Assembly (NCBI RefSeq): GCF_003121625.1
Contig: NZ_QDDJ01000005.1
Coordinates: 186,001 to 250,000, forward strand
Reading direction: 5' to 3'
Source: Ornithinimicrobium cavernae
GTDB lineage: Bacteria > Actinomycetota > Actinomycetes > Actinomycetales > Dermatophilaceae
DNA: 64,000 bases
How positions within the stretch are numbered: the stretch's first letter is position 1; each line of letters starts with the position of its first letter. Below, one piece after another: positions 8,528 to 16,857 of the stretch. The notes beneath the pieces were generated by a model. The model saw nothing but the letters and a program-made list of their open reading frames with translations, was not told the DNA's origin and made no database searches. The position numbers were made by a program, and so were the translations under genes.

Positions 8528-8950
8528 TCAGAAGCCTGGCGGAGGAGGGGGTGGTGGTGGCGAGGAGAACCCACCCGGAGGCGGCGGTGCCGAGGGCCCA
8601 CCGGGCGGCGGAGCCGAGGGCCCACCGGGCGGCGAGGGCGAGGAGAACCCACCGGGCGGCGGAGGCGCCGAGGCCCCGCCGGGAGGCGGCGGGGGAGGCG
8701 CGGTCTGCAGCTGCAGGCCCGCGAGCCGCCCCTCCTGCTCCAGTGCCTGCAGGCCGCCGCGGACCCGGGCGAGGTCGGCCGGGTCCACCGGCTGCCCGTG
8801 CTGCTCGCGCCAGGCAAGCAGACCGTAGTCACGCAGCAGGCGCTCGGCGTCCCCTGCGCCGCTCCAGCTCGCCGATGCCTGGCTCAGCGCCGTGTCCGCC
8901 TTGGTGGCCAGATCACTCGCTGCGGCCCGGGCCTTGTCCAGGAATCCCAT
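8528..8950 (-). CDS. Small protein with helical N-terminus and proline/glycine-rich repeat tail
   Basis: This 140-residue protein is not assigned to a family. It has an amphipathic Ala-rich N-terminus (MGFLDKARAAASDLATKADT), then a charged segment resembling a short SHOCT-like helical module (RLLRDYGLLAWREQHG). The last 55 residues are almost entirely Pro, Gly, Ser and Ala, built from degenerate PPPGG(F/A/P)S(S/A)P units and ending PPPPPPPPGF. The start at 8950 is favoured by TATGCT 7 nt upstream. It diverges from the AIM24 gene. The tail looks disordered and prone to length variation. Confidence 0.65.
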   Translation of the reverse strand: MGFLDKARAAASDLATKADTALSQASASWSGAGDAERLLRDYGLLAWREQHGQPVDPADLARVRGGLQALEQEGRLAGLQLQTAPPPPPPGGASAPPPPGGFSSPSPPGGPSAPPPGGPSAPPPPGGFSSPPPPPPPPGF

Positions 8951-8957
8951 GACTGGG

Positions 8958-8963
8958 AGCATA
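8958..8963 (-). promoter_or_regulatory. Leaderless -10 element of the proline-rich protein gene
   Basis: Reverse-strand TATGCT (8963 to 8958) is followed by 7 nt and the ATG at 8950. It selects this start over an upstream in-frame codon at 9004. Confidence 0.5.
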
Positions 8964-9057
8964 GCCCCCGCAGAACAACCCGTGACGGTTCTGTCAGGGG
9001 TCATCGGGAGCCGGACGGCGCGGCGCGCCCCGGCCTGAGCGAGGGAGCAGACGACAG

Positions 9058-9768
9058 ATGGCGATTCACGGCAAGCTGTTCAGTGAGCACGCGGAGAACC
9101 AGGCGACCGACCCGTTCGTCCAGCAGAACAAGAAGCTGCTGAAGGTCTCGATGGGCTACGGCCCGGTCTGGGCGCGCACCGGATCCATGGTGGCCTACCA
9201 GGGCTCCATCACCTTCAGGAACCGCGGCTCCGGCGGTCTGAACAAGCTGCTCAAGTCGGCCGTGACCGGTGAGGGTGTGGACCTCATGGAGTGCACCGGC
9301 CAGGGCGAGCTGTTCCTGGCGCACGACGCCGCGGACATCCAGGTCTTCTACCTCGAGAACGACTCCGTGTCGGTCAACGGCAACAGCGTGCTCGCCTTCT
9401 CGGCCTCGATCGAGTGGGACATCCACCGGATCCAGGCACGCGGCGGCATGATGACCGGTGGCCTCTACAACGTGACGCTGCGCGGGACCGGTTACGTCGC
9501 CGTCACCACGCACGGTGAGCCGGTCGCGCTGGACGTCGCGAGCGCCCCGACCTTCGGTGACGCGCAGGCGGTCGTCCTGTGGACCTCCGGGGTGACGATG
9601 GACATCAGGGTCGACACCGGCGGTCTGAAGTCCCTCGTCCGCGGCGGCACGGGCGAGATGCTGCAGATGGCCTTCGGCGGTCAGGGCCACGTCCTGGTCC
9701 AGCCGTCCGAGGGGGTCGTCACCGGCGCCACGGAGAAGACCAGCAGCGGCGGACTCTTCGGAGGGTGA
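9058..9768 (+). CDS. AIM24 family protein
   Basis: This 236-residue protein matches the AIM24/TIGR00266 fold: an all-beta, glycine-rich double-psi-like repeat with segments such as GSMVAYQGSITF, GQGELFLAHDAADI, VNGNSVLAFSASIEWDI and LRGTGYVAVTTHG. Its biochemical function is unknown. The yeast namesake is mitochondrial, and bacterial copies are often linked to stress or membrane-associated genes. A purine-rich stretch, GAGGGAG, lies a little far upstream of the ATG. It is divergent from the proline-rich protein at 8528-8950. Confidence 0.85.
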   Translation: MAIHGKLFSEHAENQATDPFVQQNKKLLKVSMGYGPVWARTGSMVAYQGSITFRNRGSGGLNKLLKSAVTGEGVDLMECTGQGELFLAHDAADIQVFYLENDSVSVNGNSVLAFSASIEWDIHRIQARGGMMTGGLYNVTLRGTGYVAVTTHGEPVALDVASAPTFGDAQAVVLWTSGVTMDIRVDTGGLKSLVRGGTGEMLQMAFGGQGHVLVQPSEGVVTGATEKTSSGGLFGG

Positions 9769-9844
9769 CGGGATAACGCGCTGTTAGTCATTCTGCAACA
9801 AGTATGGCGTTGTGTAACCGACCGCTGTCCGTCACAGTGGGGGA

Positions 9845-10909
9845 ATGACCACTGTGGCGGACCGTTCTCCCCTGACCGACCGGGTGCACACGCTCTGGCA
9901 GCCGGTGCCCGGCTACCTCAACGCGGCAACCCTCGGCCTCCCCCCGCGCGCGGTCGTCAGTGCGCTGCAGGAGGCGTTGGGGAAGTGGCAGTCGGGGCAG
10001 GCCAGTGCGGTCGAGTACGGCCAGCTGGCCGAGACGGCACGGGCGCAGTATGCCGAGCTCGTGGGCGTCCCGACCGGCACCGTCGCCATCGGCTCGCAGA
10101 CCTCCGTCCTCGTCGGTACGGTCGCCGCCTCGGTGCCCGACGGCGCAGAGATCCTCTGTGTCACAGGCGACTTCACCTCAGTCACCTACCCCTTCATGGT
10201 GCAGGCGCACCGCGGAGTGACGGTCCGCCACGTGCCGCTGTCGGCGCTGGCCGCCGAGATCCGCCCCTCCACCCACCTCGTGGCCTTCAGCCTCGCCCAG
10301 AGCAGCACGGGAGAGCTGGCCGACGTCGCCGCCGTGACTGCCGCCGCGGCCGCGCACGGCGTGCTGACCCTGTGCGACCTGACCCAGGCGGCAGGCTGGA
10401 TGCCGGTCGACGCGGGAGCGTTCGACCTCACTGTGTGCGCGGGCTACAAGTGGCTGTGCCAGCCGCGCGGCACGGCCTACCTCACCGTGCGGCTGGAGGT
10501 GGCGGAGGCGATCGTCCCGAACAACGCGGGCTGGTATGCCGGGGCGTCGGTCTGGGACAGCGTCTACGGCCCGGACATGACACTGGCCGGGGACGCGCGT
10601 CGCTTCGACGTCTCGCCGGCCTGGCTCTGCTGGCTGGGCGCTGCCGCGGCGGGGGAGGTGTTCGCCGGGCTCGACCTCGCGCAGGTGCGTGACCACGACG
10701 TCCGGCTCGCCAACCTGCTGCGCGACCGCATCGGCGCGGAGCCGTGCGCCCGACCCGTGGTGTGCCTGGAGGACCCGGACGGCACCCGCGCCGACCGTCT
10801 GCAGGCCGCGGGCGTCGTCTGTGCCACCCGTGCCGAACGGGTGCGACTGGCCTTCCACCTGTGGAACACCGAGGACGACGTGGACCTGGTGTCCACCGCG
10901 ATCGCCTGA
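9845..10909 (+). CDS. Class V aminotransferase-fold PLP enzyme
   Basis: This 354-residue protein belongs to the cysteine-desulfurase/kynureninase-like class V group. LYS in AGYKWLCQPRGTAYL (about residue 202) is the PLP anchor; DLTQAAGWMPVDA supplies the PLP-ring Asp/Gln pair and FSLAQSSTGELADV is a typical substrate-loop segment. No catalytic cysteine loop of true desulfurases is evident. A possible promoter, TTGTGT-N17-CACAGT (9810-9838), ends 6 nt before the ATG. The specific reaction is unknown. Confidence 0.8.
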   Translation: MTTVADRSPLTDRVHTLWQPVPGYLNAATLGLPPRAVVSALQEALGKWQSGQASAVEYGQLAETARAQYAELVGVPTGTVAIGSQTSVLVGTVAASVPDGAEILCVTGDFTSVTYPFMVQAHRGVTVRHVPLSALAAEIRPSTHLVAFSLAQSSTGELADVAAVTAAAAAHGVLTLCDLTQAAGWMPVDAGAFDLTVCAGYKWLCQPRGTAYLTVRLEVAEAIVPNNAGWYAGASVWDSVYGPDMTLAGDARRFDVSPAWLCWLGAAAAGEVFAGLDLAQVRDHDVRLANLLRDRIGAEPCARPVVCLEDPDGTRADRLQAAGVVCATRAERVRLAFHLWNTEDDVDLVSTAIA

Positions 10910-11096
10910 GCAGCGAGGCACGGTGCCGTGTCTCGCTAGGGCGCCACTCCGGGTCGCACCCCGGACGATCGCCCGGTGGACACCTGACGGTCAGCGTGGT
11001 GTTCACCATCTGGTCACGCGACAACGGTTGCCTGGGGCCGTGCTGCACCACCAGCCCCAGCCTCCCCTCACCCCGGGGGACCCTCAGGCCGCGCAG

Positions 11097-12374
11097 ATGG
11101 ACGCCGCGCGGGCCACGGCACACCACGGCCCGTCGGCGCCCGGCCCACGCCACGGAACGGCCCTGTGTCTCTCCGGCGGCGGGTTCCGGGCGGCCCTGTT
11201 CCACCTCGGGGCCACCCGTCGGCTCAACGAGCTCGGCATCCTCGGCCGGCTCCGGACGATCAGTGCGGTCTCGGGCGGCGCGATCGTGGCCAACCTGCTC
11301 GCGGACCCCCGACTGCAGTGGCCGGACCCGGACGGACCGGCGGCACCGGTCGTCGGCTTCGAGGAGTGCGTGGCCGAGCCGCTGCGCCGGCTGACCGGGC
11401 GCAACGTCCGCACGCCGGCGCTGCTCTCGCGGATCAGGCCCAGCGGCTGGGCCCGGCCCGACGCGAGCGTCGGGAACCTGGCCGAGCAGATGGCCGCGAT
11501 CGTGCCCTGGTGGTCGACCGACCTGCGCTACAACGACCGCTCTGGCCCGGTGATCCTGACCTCCGCCACCGAGATCGGCTACGGCGTGAGCTGGGTCTTC
11601 GCGGACTCCCGCTCGGTGGCACCCCGCGGGCGCATCGGGGACCACCGCCTCGGGTATGCCGCTCCGCCGCCGGGTCTGCGCATCGCCGACGCGGTGGCCG
11701 CCTCGTGCGCCTACCCTCCGTTCTTCCCACCGATGGAGCTGGACGGGCGCACGCTCGCCCTGCAGGGTGGCGTGCCCGACCCCGCGGAGGCGCCGCAGGT
11801 GGCGCACGGCCTCCTCTCGCGGATCCAGCTGGCCGACGGTGGCATCTACGACAACCTCGGCGTCGAGCCGGTGTGGTCCGACCACGCCGCCGTGCTCGTC
11901 AGCGACGGCGGGGCGGTGTTCCGCTCCCGCCCGGCAGGCTCCCTGGTGGGCCGGCTCTGGCACACGCTCTCGATCGCCGGCTCGGGACAGCAGACGACCC
12001 GGCTGCGCTGGTTGCGCGCCAGCTTCTCCGCCGGTCTGCTGCAGGGTGCCACCTGGTCACTGGAGTCCACCAACACCGTCTCCCGGGTCCCCGGGCACGG
12101 CCCCCTCCCAGGTGAGCGCGCCAGCTACCCGGCAGACCTGGTTGACCAGATCAACCAGGTGCGCACCGACCTGGACGCCTTCCGGCCGGCCGAGCAGCAC
12201 ATCCTGGAGCGGCACGGGTACGCGGTGGCCGACGCCTCCGTGCACCGGCACAGCCCCCAGCTCGTCGCCCGTCCCGCCGGGTTCGAGCTCCCGCACCCCG
12301 AGGTGGCCGACCCCGTCACCGTGCGCCGGGTGCTGCGCGACTCGGGCCAGCTGCGTCCGCTGGGTCGGCGCTGA
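11097..12374 (+). CDS. Patatin-like phospholipase
   Basis: This protein of about 425 residues has the patatin oxyanion motif SGGGFRAALFHLG near the N-terminus and the nucleophile elbow AVSGGAIVA, a G-x-S-x-G relative with SGG. The partner aspartate lies in LADGGIYDNLGVEP, the D-G-G motif. Patatin-fold lipases cleave acyl groups with a Ser-Asp dyad. The ATG at 11097 is the last start before the first motif, but a GTG at 11040 is possible; neither has a convincing Shine-Dalgarno. No signal peptide is visible, so a cytoplasmic or peripheral location is likely. Confidence 0.85.
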   Translation: MDAARATAHHGPSAPGPRHGTALCLSGGGFRAALFHLGATRRLNELGILGRLRTISAVSGGAIVANLLADPRLQWPDPDGPAAPVVGFEECVAEPLRRLTGRNVRTPALLSRIRPSGWARPDASVGNLAEQMAAIVPWWSTDLRYNDRSGPVILTSATEIGYGVSWVFADSRSVAPRGRIGDHRLGYAAPPPGLRIADAVAASCAYPPFFPPMELDGRTLALQGGVPDPAEAPQVAHGLLSRIQLADGGIYDNLGVEPVWSDHAAVLVSDGGAVFRSRPAGSLVGRLWHTLSIAGSGQQTTRLRWLRASFSAGLLQGATWSLESTNTVSRVPGHGPLPGERASYPADLVDQINQVRTDLDAFRPAEQHILERHGYAVADASVHRHSPQLVARPAGFELPHPEVADPVTVRRVLRDSGQLRPLGRR

Positions 12375-12476
12375 GACACCACGCCGACGCCTGCTCCGGG
12401 CCCCGCCGAGGCTGGACGCCGACTCCGGTGCCGGGCCGCGGCCGGCCCCATGGCGCTTCGTCCGGAAGGATAGTCG

Positions 12477-12505
12477 TTTACATCGCGCGTGATCTGCGCC
12501 ACAAT
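12477..12505 (+). promoter_or_regulatory. Promoter of the LuxR-type regulator gene
   Basis: TTTACA (12477-12482), a 17-bp spacer and CACAAT (12500-12505) form a recognisable sigma-70-type promoter, and the -10 ends 7 nt before the GTG at 12513. This implies a leaderless message and that GTG as the start. Confidence 0.55.
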
Positions 12506-12512
12506 CAAGGTT

Positions 12513-13289
12513 GTGCTGAGCACCCGTGACCCGCTCGCGGTCGTGGTGGAGATGGTGACAGCGGTATCCCTGGCGCCGGAGCACCTCGAAGACCGTGTCG
12601 ATGCCATCGTGGACATCCTGATCCCCGAGCTGCACGCCAGCCTGGGGCTCCTCATCCGCGCCGACGTGACGCACCTGGACATCCAGGTGCTGGGTCGCCG
12701 ACTGACCCCGGGCACGCAGGGCCACATGCGTCAGCAGGTCCGCAACCAGCTCGCCGACCCGCTCCTGGCCCCGGTGCTCCTGGGCGACCTGACGCCCACC
12801 ACCGCCGCCCGTGCCTTCGGCGCGGACGCCTGGCGACAGTCCGGCACCCGCGCCAGCGTCATGGTCACCTTCGGGATCGACCAGGTCGCCACCCTCCCCG
12901 TCCACGGAGGCTCGGACGTGGTCGTCTTCATGGTGGGCCGCGCCGGCCCGGACTTCACCGAGGAGGACCTGGCGCTGCTGCGCGCCGTCCAGCCCGTCGT
13001 CACGGGGCTCGGCATGCTCCTGCGGTTGCCACGGCATACCCAGCAGGTCGCCGAGCCGGACGCCGTCCACGGTGCCGGGCTCACCAGTCGGGAGGTCGAG
13101 GTGCTGGAGCTGCTGGCGCACGGCTACAAGGCGACGGTGATCGCCCGCAAGGCGGGCTGCTCCACCCGCACCGTGCACCGTCACCTCGGCAACATCTACG
13201 ACAAGCTCGGTGTGAGTGACCGGCTCAGCGCCGTCAACCGTGCCCACACCCTCGGTGTGATCGCCGGTGCCCCGGTCGATCTGTCCTGA
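12513..13289 (+). CDS. LuxR-family transcriptional regulator with GAF-like sensor region
   Basis: This 258-residue protein has an N-terminal region of about 185 residues, probably a GAF-like sensor, and a C-terminal LuxR/NarL helix-turn-helix. The latter begins LTSREVEVLELLAHGYK and contains STRTVHRHLGNIYDKLGV. No receiver-domain aspartate triad is present, so it is not a classical response regulator. The start at 12513 is preferred over 12489 because a TTTACA-N17-CACAAT promoter ends 7 nt before it. The ligand and targets are unknown. Confidence 0.83.
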   Translation: MLSTRDPLAVVVEMVTAVSLAPEHLEDRVDAIVDILIPELHASLGLLIRADVTHLDIQVLGRRLTPGTQGHMRQQVRNQLADPLLAPVLLGDLTPTTAARAFGADAWRQSGTRASVMVTFGIDQVATLPVHGGSDVVVFMVGRAGPDFTEEDLALLRAVQPVVTGLGMLLRLPRHTQQVAEPDAVHGAGLTSREVEVLELLAHGYKATVIARKAGCSTRTVHRHLGNIYDKLGVSDRLSAVNRAHTLGVIAGAPVDLS

Positions 13290-13426
13290 CACCCGTCCCC
13301 GGCCGTCGTCCCTGAGGCGGTCAAGGTTCATTCCTGAGGATGATGCGGGAAGTGGGTAGGCAGGGCAGGGTGGTACCCGGGAGACCGGGACCCGCGACGG
13401 GGAACGGGCCGGATCCCGAGCCCGTG

Positions 13427-13474
13427 GAAGTGCCGGGCGGTGCCTCTTCCCGGGGCAGCACCGTCCGGCACTTC
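13427..13474. repeat. 17-bp inverted repeat between the luxR-type and PRC-barrel genes
   Basis: Arms 13427-13443 (GAAGTGCCGGGCGGTGC) and 13458-13474 (GCACCGTCCGGCACTTC) pair with one G-T wobble around a 14-nt loop. It lies 138 bp past the LuxR stop and 105 bp before the PRC-barrel start. It could terminate the former or regulate the latter. The rest of the 289-bp gap holds a TACGTT hexamer at 13525-13530 that might be a -10. Confidence 0.5.
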
Positions 13475-13578
13475 TCCGAGGTGCACCAGCTCCGACTCCG
13501 GTGGCGCCCACCGTCACCGGGGGCTACGTTCGGAATGATCCTGGCGCCATGGCCGGGACCCGAGCAAGGAGAGTGCAC

Positions 13579-15249
13579 GTGCCCATCAACAGCGAACACC
13601 TTGCAAGTCTCACTGACGCCGACGTCATCGACCAGAACGGCGACAAGGTCGGCGGAGTGGGTCAGATCTACCTGGACGACGCCACCGGTCAACCGGCGTG
13701 GGTGAGCGTGAAGAGCGGGCTGTTCGGCCTGCGCGAGTCCTTCGTCCCGCTCAGCGGCGCGGACGTCGCAGGCGGCAACATCCGGGTGCCCTACACCAAG
13801 GACTTCATCAAGGACGCTCCGCGGGTCGATGCCGAGAACCACCTCGACGACAGCCAGCAGTCCACGCTGTACAGCTACTACGGGGCGGAGCGGCCCACAG
13901 CGGCCGGGGGAGAGTCGACCGGTGAGGCCGACCCGACGGCTACCTTCGGAAGCGAGCAGACGGCCGAGGACCTGTATGACGCGCGCTCGGAGAGCGAGCC
14001 GGCGCGAGTGACCTCCAGTGACCAGGAGGGGGAGCTCACCACCGACTACCAGGAGGGGGCGGTCACCAGTGAGTACACGACGCCCGGCGGTAGCGACGAG
14101 ATGAGCGCGCCCGGTGCAGGCATGGGAGCAGCGACGGGTGGGCTGCCCCGGAGTGACGAGGCCGCGGCGCCCGACAGCGCTCCGGTGGCGGGAGGCTCCG
14201 ACCCGGCTGCGGGTCTGCCCGCGACCGACACGGCGGCCGGTGCGGAGCCCGTCGGCTCTGACGCCGGTGCGGGCACGACACCCGGGGGCCAGCACACGCC
14301 CAGCCCGCGCGACCCCGACTGGGACGAGACGCAGCACGCGACCTACCAGCAGGAGAACCCGGCTGCCCAGGAGGACTGGTCGGCCGAGGAGGCACCCGAG
14401 GAGCCGGTCTCCACCACCTGGTCGGTGCCGCCGAGCGACCCGGCCGACGAGGAGCCCACCCGGGTCGCCCGGTCCGGGTACGCCTCCGACCGTCCGGCCG
14501 CGCACTCCTCGGCCTACGAGGGCCACCACGCGACGACGGCCCCCGCGGGTGAGGGTGTCGCAGCCGGAGCGGAGGGTGAGCCGGTGATCGACCAGACCGT
14601 GGAGGAGGAGGCCGTCTACACCGCCGACGCCGATGCCGCGGCTGGCGATGCGGACGCGTTCGGCACGGTGGAGCCGGTCGGCAGCGAGGCACCGCCGGAG
14701 CCGGGCTCGACAGCGGGCGAGTACAGCCCCTACGAGAACGTCGAGCCCACGGCCGGCGCCGGGACGGCGACCGACGACGCAGTGACCGGCGCCCCCGGTC
14801 AGACGGGCACGGGCTACCCCGAGGATGTTGAGGAGGACTCCGGCGCAGGACTCGGCGGCGCCGCCCTCGGGGGCGCGGTGGCCGGTGGTGCCGTGGCCGG
14901 CGGCGCGGCGGCCGGCTACGCGGCCAGTGAGACCGGCACCACGGCCTACGAGGTGCCCGGCGCAGAGACCGGGTCGCCGATCACGGATGCCGAGCCCGGT
15001 GCGGAGCTCGCCGCCGACCGGGAGGTTCCCTACGACGCCGGGACGGCCCCCGCGGACGAGACCCTGGAGGCAGGGGCCGACACCGGTGACGCGCCCTCGG
15101 ACGCGACCCTGGAGTCCGGGACCGACACCGGTGACGGCGACGGCGAGCCGGAGGCCTTCGGCGCCCAGGGCTACCGCCCGGACCGCGACGGCACCGAGAT
15201 GACGGACGAGGAGCGGGAGCGTCTCAACCAGGCGCGCGGCGCGCTCTGA
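13579..15249 (+). CDS. PRC-barrel domain protein with long acidic disordered tail
   Basis: This 556-residue protein begins with a PRC-barrel (residues 5-95: LTDADVIDQNGDKVGGVGQI, then WVSVKSGLFGLRESFVPL and IRVPYTKDFIKDAP). The remaining 460 residues are low-complexity, rich in Glu, Asp, Gly, Ala, Thr and Pro. Within the tail is a hydrophobic glycine-zipper-like stretch, GGAALGGAVAGGAVAGG (about residues 430-450). The GTG start has AAGGAG at 13566-13571, 7 nt upstream, which rules out the in-frame codons at 13501 and 13549. PRC-barrels mediate protein or RNA contacts. Stress-related actinobacterial relatives usually carry a DUF2382 tail, which is not recognisable here. Confidence 0.75.
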   Translation: MPINSEHLASLTDADVIDQNGDKVGGVGQIYLDDATGQPAWVSVKSGLFGLRESFVPLSGADVAGGNIRVPYTKDFIKDAPRVDAENHLDDSQQSTLYSYYGAERPTAAGGESTGEADPTATFGSEQTAEDLYDARSESEPARVTSSDQEGELTTDYQEGAVTSEYTTPGGSDEMSAPGAGMGAATGGLPRSDEAAAPDSAPVAGGSDPAAGLPATDTAAGAEPVGSDAGAGTTPGGQHTPSPRDPDWDETQHATYQQENPAAQEDWSAEEAPEEPVSTTWSVPPSDPADEEPTRVARSGYASDRPAAHSSAYEGHHATTAPAGEGVAAGAEGEPVIDQTVEEEAVYTADADAAAGDADAFGTVEPVGSEAPPEPGSTAGEYSPYENVEPTAGAGTATDDAVTGAPGQTGTGYPEDVEEDSGAGLGGAALGGAVAGGAVAGGAAAGYAASETGTTAYEVPGAETGSPITDAEPGAELAADREVPYDAGTAPADETLEAGADTGDAPSDATLESGTDTGDGDGEPEAFGAQGYRPDRDGTEMTDEERERLNQARGAL

Positions 15250-15274
15250 CGCACTGACCGGCTGCCCCTGACGC

Positions 15275-15317
15275 ACGACAGCGCCGCCCGACCGATGGGG
15301 TCGGGCGGCGTTGTCGT
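15275..15317. terminator. Strong bidirectional terminator hairpin between PRC-barrel gene and lexA
   Basis: A 19-bp stem (15275-15293 with 15299-15317, one G-T pair) closes a 5-nt loop just after the PRC-barrel stop. Downstream of lexA it lies about 110 nt away on the other strand. There is no U-tract, as is usual for GC-rich actinobacterial terminators. Confidence 0.65.
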
Positions 15318-15425
15318 GGCATAGGTGCCGCCCGCCGGGAGGGGGGAGGACCGGCAGGCGGCACCAGCTCAGAGGACGCACTCCGGGCACCCGCACCGCG
15401 TCGGTGCGGGGAGGCGCCGCGTGGC

Positions 15426-16181
15426 TCAGACCCGGCGCAGGACCGCCGTCACCTTGCCCAGGACCACGGCGTCGTCGCCGTCGATGGGGTCGTAGGCCTC
15501 GTTGTGCGGCAGCAACCACAGCTTGCCGTTGGTGCGCTTGAACGTCTTGACGGTGGCCTCGTTGTCCAGCATGGCCGCGACGATGTCACCGTTGATCGCG
15601 TCCTGCTGACGGCGGACCACGACCCAGTCGCCGTCACAGATGGCGGCATCGATCATCGAGTCACCGACCACCTTGAGCAGGAACAGCTCACCGTCCCCGA
15701 CGATCTGCCTGGGCAGGGGGAAGACGTCCTCGATGGCCTCCTCGGCCAGGATCGGGCCACCGGCGGCGATGCGGCCGACCACCGGGACGTAGGACGCCTC
15801 CGGACGGGCGTCGCCGATCCCGGTCTCGTCGTAGTCCATCCGGGCGCCCCCGGCGTCTGCGGCGGACTGGTCCGCCTGCTGCTGGGCGGGAGCGTGCCGG
15901 CGATAGCCCGGCGCGGTGCTTTCCTCGCCGCCGGGCAGCACCACCTCGATGGCGCGCGGTCGGTTGGGGTCGCGGCGGAGGTAGCCCTTGCGCTCCAGCA
16001 TCCGCAGCTGGTAGGCGACGGAGGACGGTGAGGCCAGCTGCACGGCCTCACCGATCTCGCGCAGGCTCGGCGGATAGCCGCGCTGGTCCACGGAGTCGCG
16101 GATGACCTGCAGCACCGTCGCCTGTCGAACGGTCAGGTCCGCGCGTCCGTCGCGCTCTGGTAGGTCGTGAATGTCAGCCAT
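15426..16181 (-). CDS. lexA: LexA repressor, SOS response regulator
   Basis: This 251-residue LexA has an N-terminal winged helix ([20 protein letters not shown], residues 16-35, then [20 protein letters not shown]) and a C-terminal S24 self-cleavage domain. The cleavage bond is Ala140-Gly141 in GRIAAGGP, the nucleophile Ser175 is in VVGDSMI and the general base Lys212 is in ATVKTF. A Gln/Ala-rich linker (about 85-125) is longer than in E. coli. RecA-stimulated autocleavage derepresses DNA-repair genes. The ATG at 16181 is chosen because AGGA lies 5 nt upstream and the family starts here. Its promoter carries two candidate SOS boxes. Confidence 0.96.
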   Translation of the reverse strand: MADIHDLPERDGRADLTVRQATVLQVIRDSVDQRGYPPSLREIGEAVQLASPSSVAYQLRMLERKGYLRRDPNRPRAIEVVLPGGEESTAPGYRRHAPAQQQADQSAADAGGARMDYDETGIGDARPEASYVPVVGRIAAGGPILAEEAIEDVFPLPRQIVGDGELFLLKVVGDSMIDAAICDGDWVVVRRQQDAINGDIVAAMLDNEATVKTFKRTNGKLWLLPHNEAYDPIDGDDAVVLGKVTAVLRRV

Positions 16182-16281
16182 CGTCGTCCTGCCCCTCTCG
16201 CTGCCGGAACCCTCGCGTTGCACTGAACCAGCAGGTCAGAGCTTTGTCAGTGGTCCCTGGTTAGGTATTTCACGTGGTCAC

Positions 16282-16310
16282 ATCGTACGAGCTTTCGAAT
16301 GGGCAGGCAA
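16282..16310 (-). promoter_or_regulatory. lexA promoter
   Basis: On the reverse strand TTGCCT (16310 to 16305), a 17-bp spacer and TACGAT (16287 to 16282) form a sigma-70-type promoter. It predicts a start near 16275 and a leader of about 95 nt. Both candidate SOS boxes overlap it. Confidence 0.6.
16283..16298. promoter_or_regulatory. Candidate SOS box 1 (LexA operator)
   Basis: TCGTACGAGCTTTCGA matches the actinobacterial LexA box TCGAAC-N4-GTTCGA at 10 of 12 positions. It covers the -10 and part of the spacer of the lexA promoter, the expected place for autorepression. Confidence 0.6.
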
Positions 16311-16322
16311 ACACCCGTTCGA
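16307..16322. promoter_or_regulatory. Candidate SOS box 2 (LexA operator)
   Basis: GCAAACACCCGTTCGA matches the LexA box consensus at 10 of 12 positions, with a perfect right half. It overlaps the lexA -35 and lies just upstream of the LysM gene promoter. Confidence 0.5.
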
Positions 16323-16331
16323 TATGGCGTG

Positions 16332-16360
16332 TCGACAAGTTCGTACGACTGTGCTACACA
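16332..16360 (+). promoter_or_regulatory. Putative promoter of the LysM gene
   Basis: TCGACA (16332-16337), 17 bp and TACACA (16355-16360) form a plausible promoter with a start near 16367. The -10 lacks the final T, so support is moderate. Confidence 0.4.
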
Positions 16361-16376
16361 TGGAACATGCGTCCGA

Positions 16377-16392
16377 TCGCACAGGCGTTCGG
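16377..16392. promoter_or_regulatory. Candidate SOS box 3 (LexA operator)
   Basis: TCGCACAGGCGTTCGG matches TCGAAC-N4-GTTCGA at 10 of 12 positions. It lies just downstream of the predicted LysM-gene transcription start, where a bound repressor would block initiation. Confidence 0.5.
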
Positions 16393-16413
16393 ACCGGCAG
16401 AGACGGAGGGACC

Positions 16414-16833
16414 ATGAGCGCCATCGCACTGCACGACATCCTGCAGGACCTCGAGCCCGTGCCGGCGGGTCGGTCGCCGCGCCGCCGCAACCACCTGCGG
16501 GTGGTGGCTCCCGGTGAGACCGCGCCCGTGTCGGCACGTGCCGCCCGGCCCTCGCGCGGGCTGGTGCTCACCCGCCGCGGTCGGCTGACGGTGACCCTGA
16601 CCGTGGCGACGGTTCTGGTGCTCGCGGTGGTGGCCGCGCTCGGGATGTTCCCGGCCGCGGCCGACGGCGGGCAGACGGTCGTGGTGCAGCCCGGACAGAC
16701 CCTGTCGCAGATCGCGGTGACAGAGCTGCCCGAGCTGCCGGTCGACCGGGCGATCGTGCAGATCCAGCTGGCGAACGGCCTGAACTCGTTGCACATCCAG
16801 GCCGGTGCTGAGCTGGAGATCCCGCGGCCCTGA
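16414..16833 (+). CDS. LysM membrane protein, likely SOS-induced cell-division suppressor
   Basis: This 139-residue protein has an Arg-rich cytoplasmic N-terminus, one transmembrane helix (about residues 55-77, LTVTLTVATVLVLAVVAALG) and an extracytoplasmic LysM domain (about 85-138, VVVQPGQTLSQIA to GAELEIP). A small LysM protein divergent from lexA is the arrangement of mycobacterial Rv2719c. It is also the functional analogue of Bacillus YneA, which delays division during DNA damage. GGAGGG at 16405-16410 supports this ATG over the 16171 codon. SOS control is inferred from the shared intergenic region and its LexA-like boxes. Whether it cuts or merely binds peptidoglycan is unknown. Confidence 0.85.
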   Translation: MSAIALHDILQDLEPVPAGRSPRRRNHLRVVAPGETAPVSARAARPSRGLVLTRRGRLTVTLTVATVLVLAVVAALGMFPAAADGGQTVVVQPGQTLSQIAVTELPELPVDRAIVQIQLANGLNSLHIQAGAELEIPRP

Positions 16834-16857
16834 CCGGGTGGGGACCCGTCGGGTGGG

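Noticed and set aside
13321-15519. 732-codon reverse frame opposite the PRC-barrel gene
   Set aside because: Runs through the terminator hairpin and into lexA; composition is shadow-like and the plus-strand gene has a good ribosome-binding site and PRC domain.
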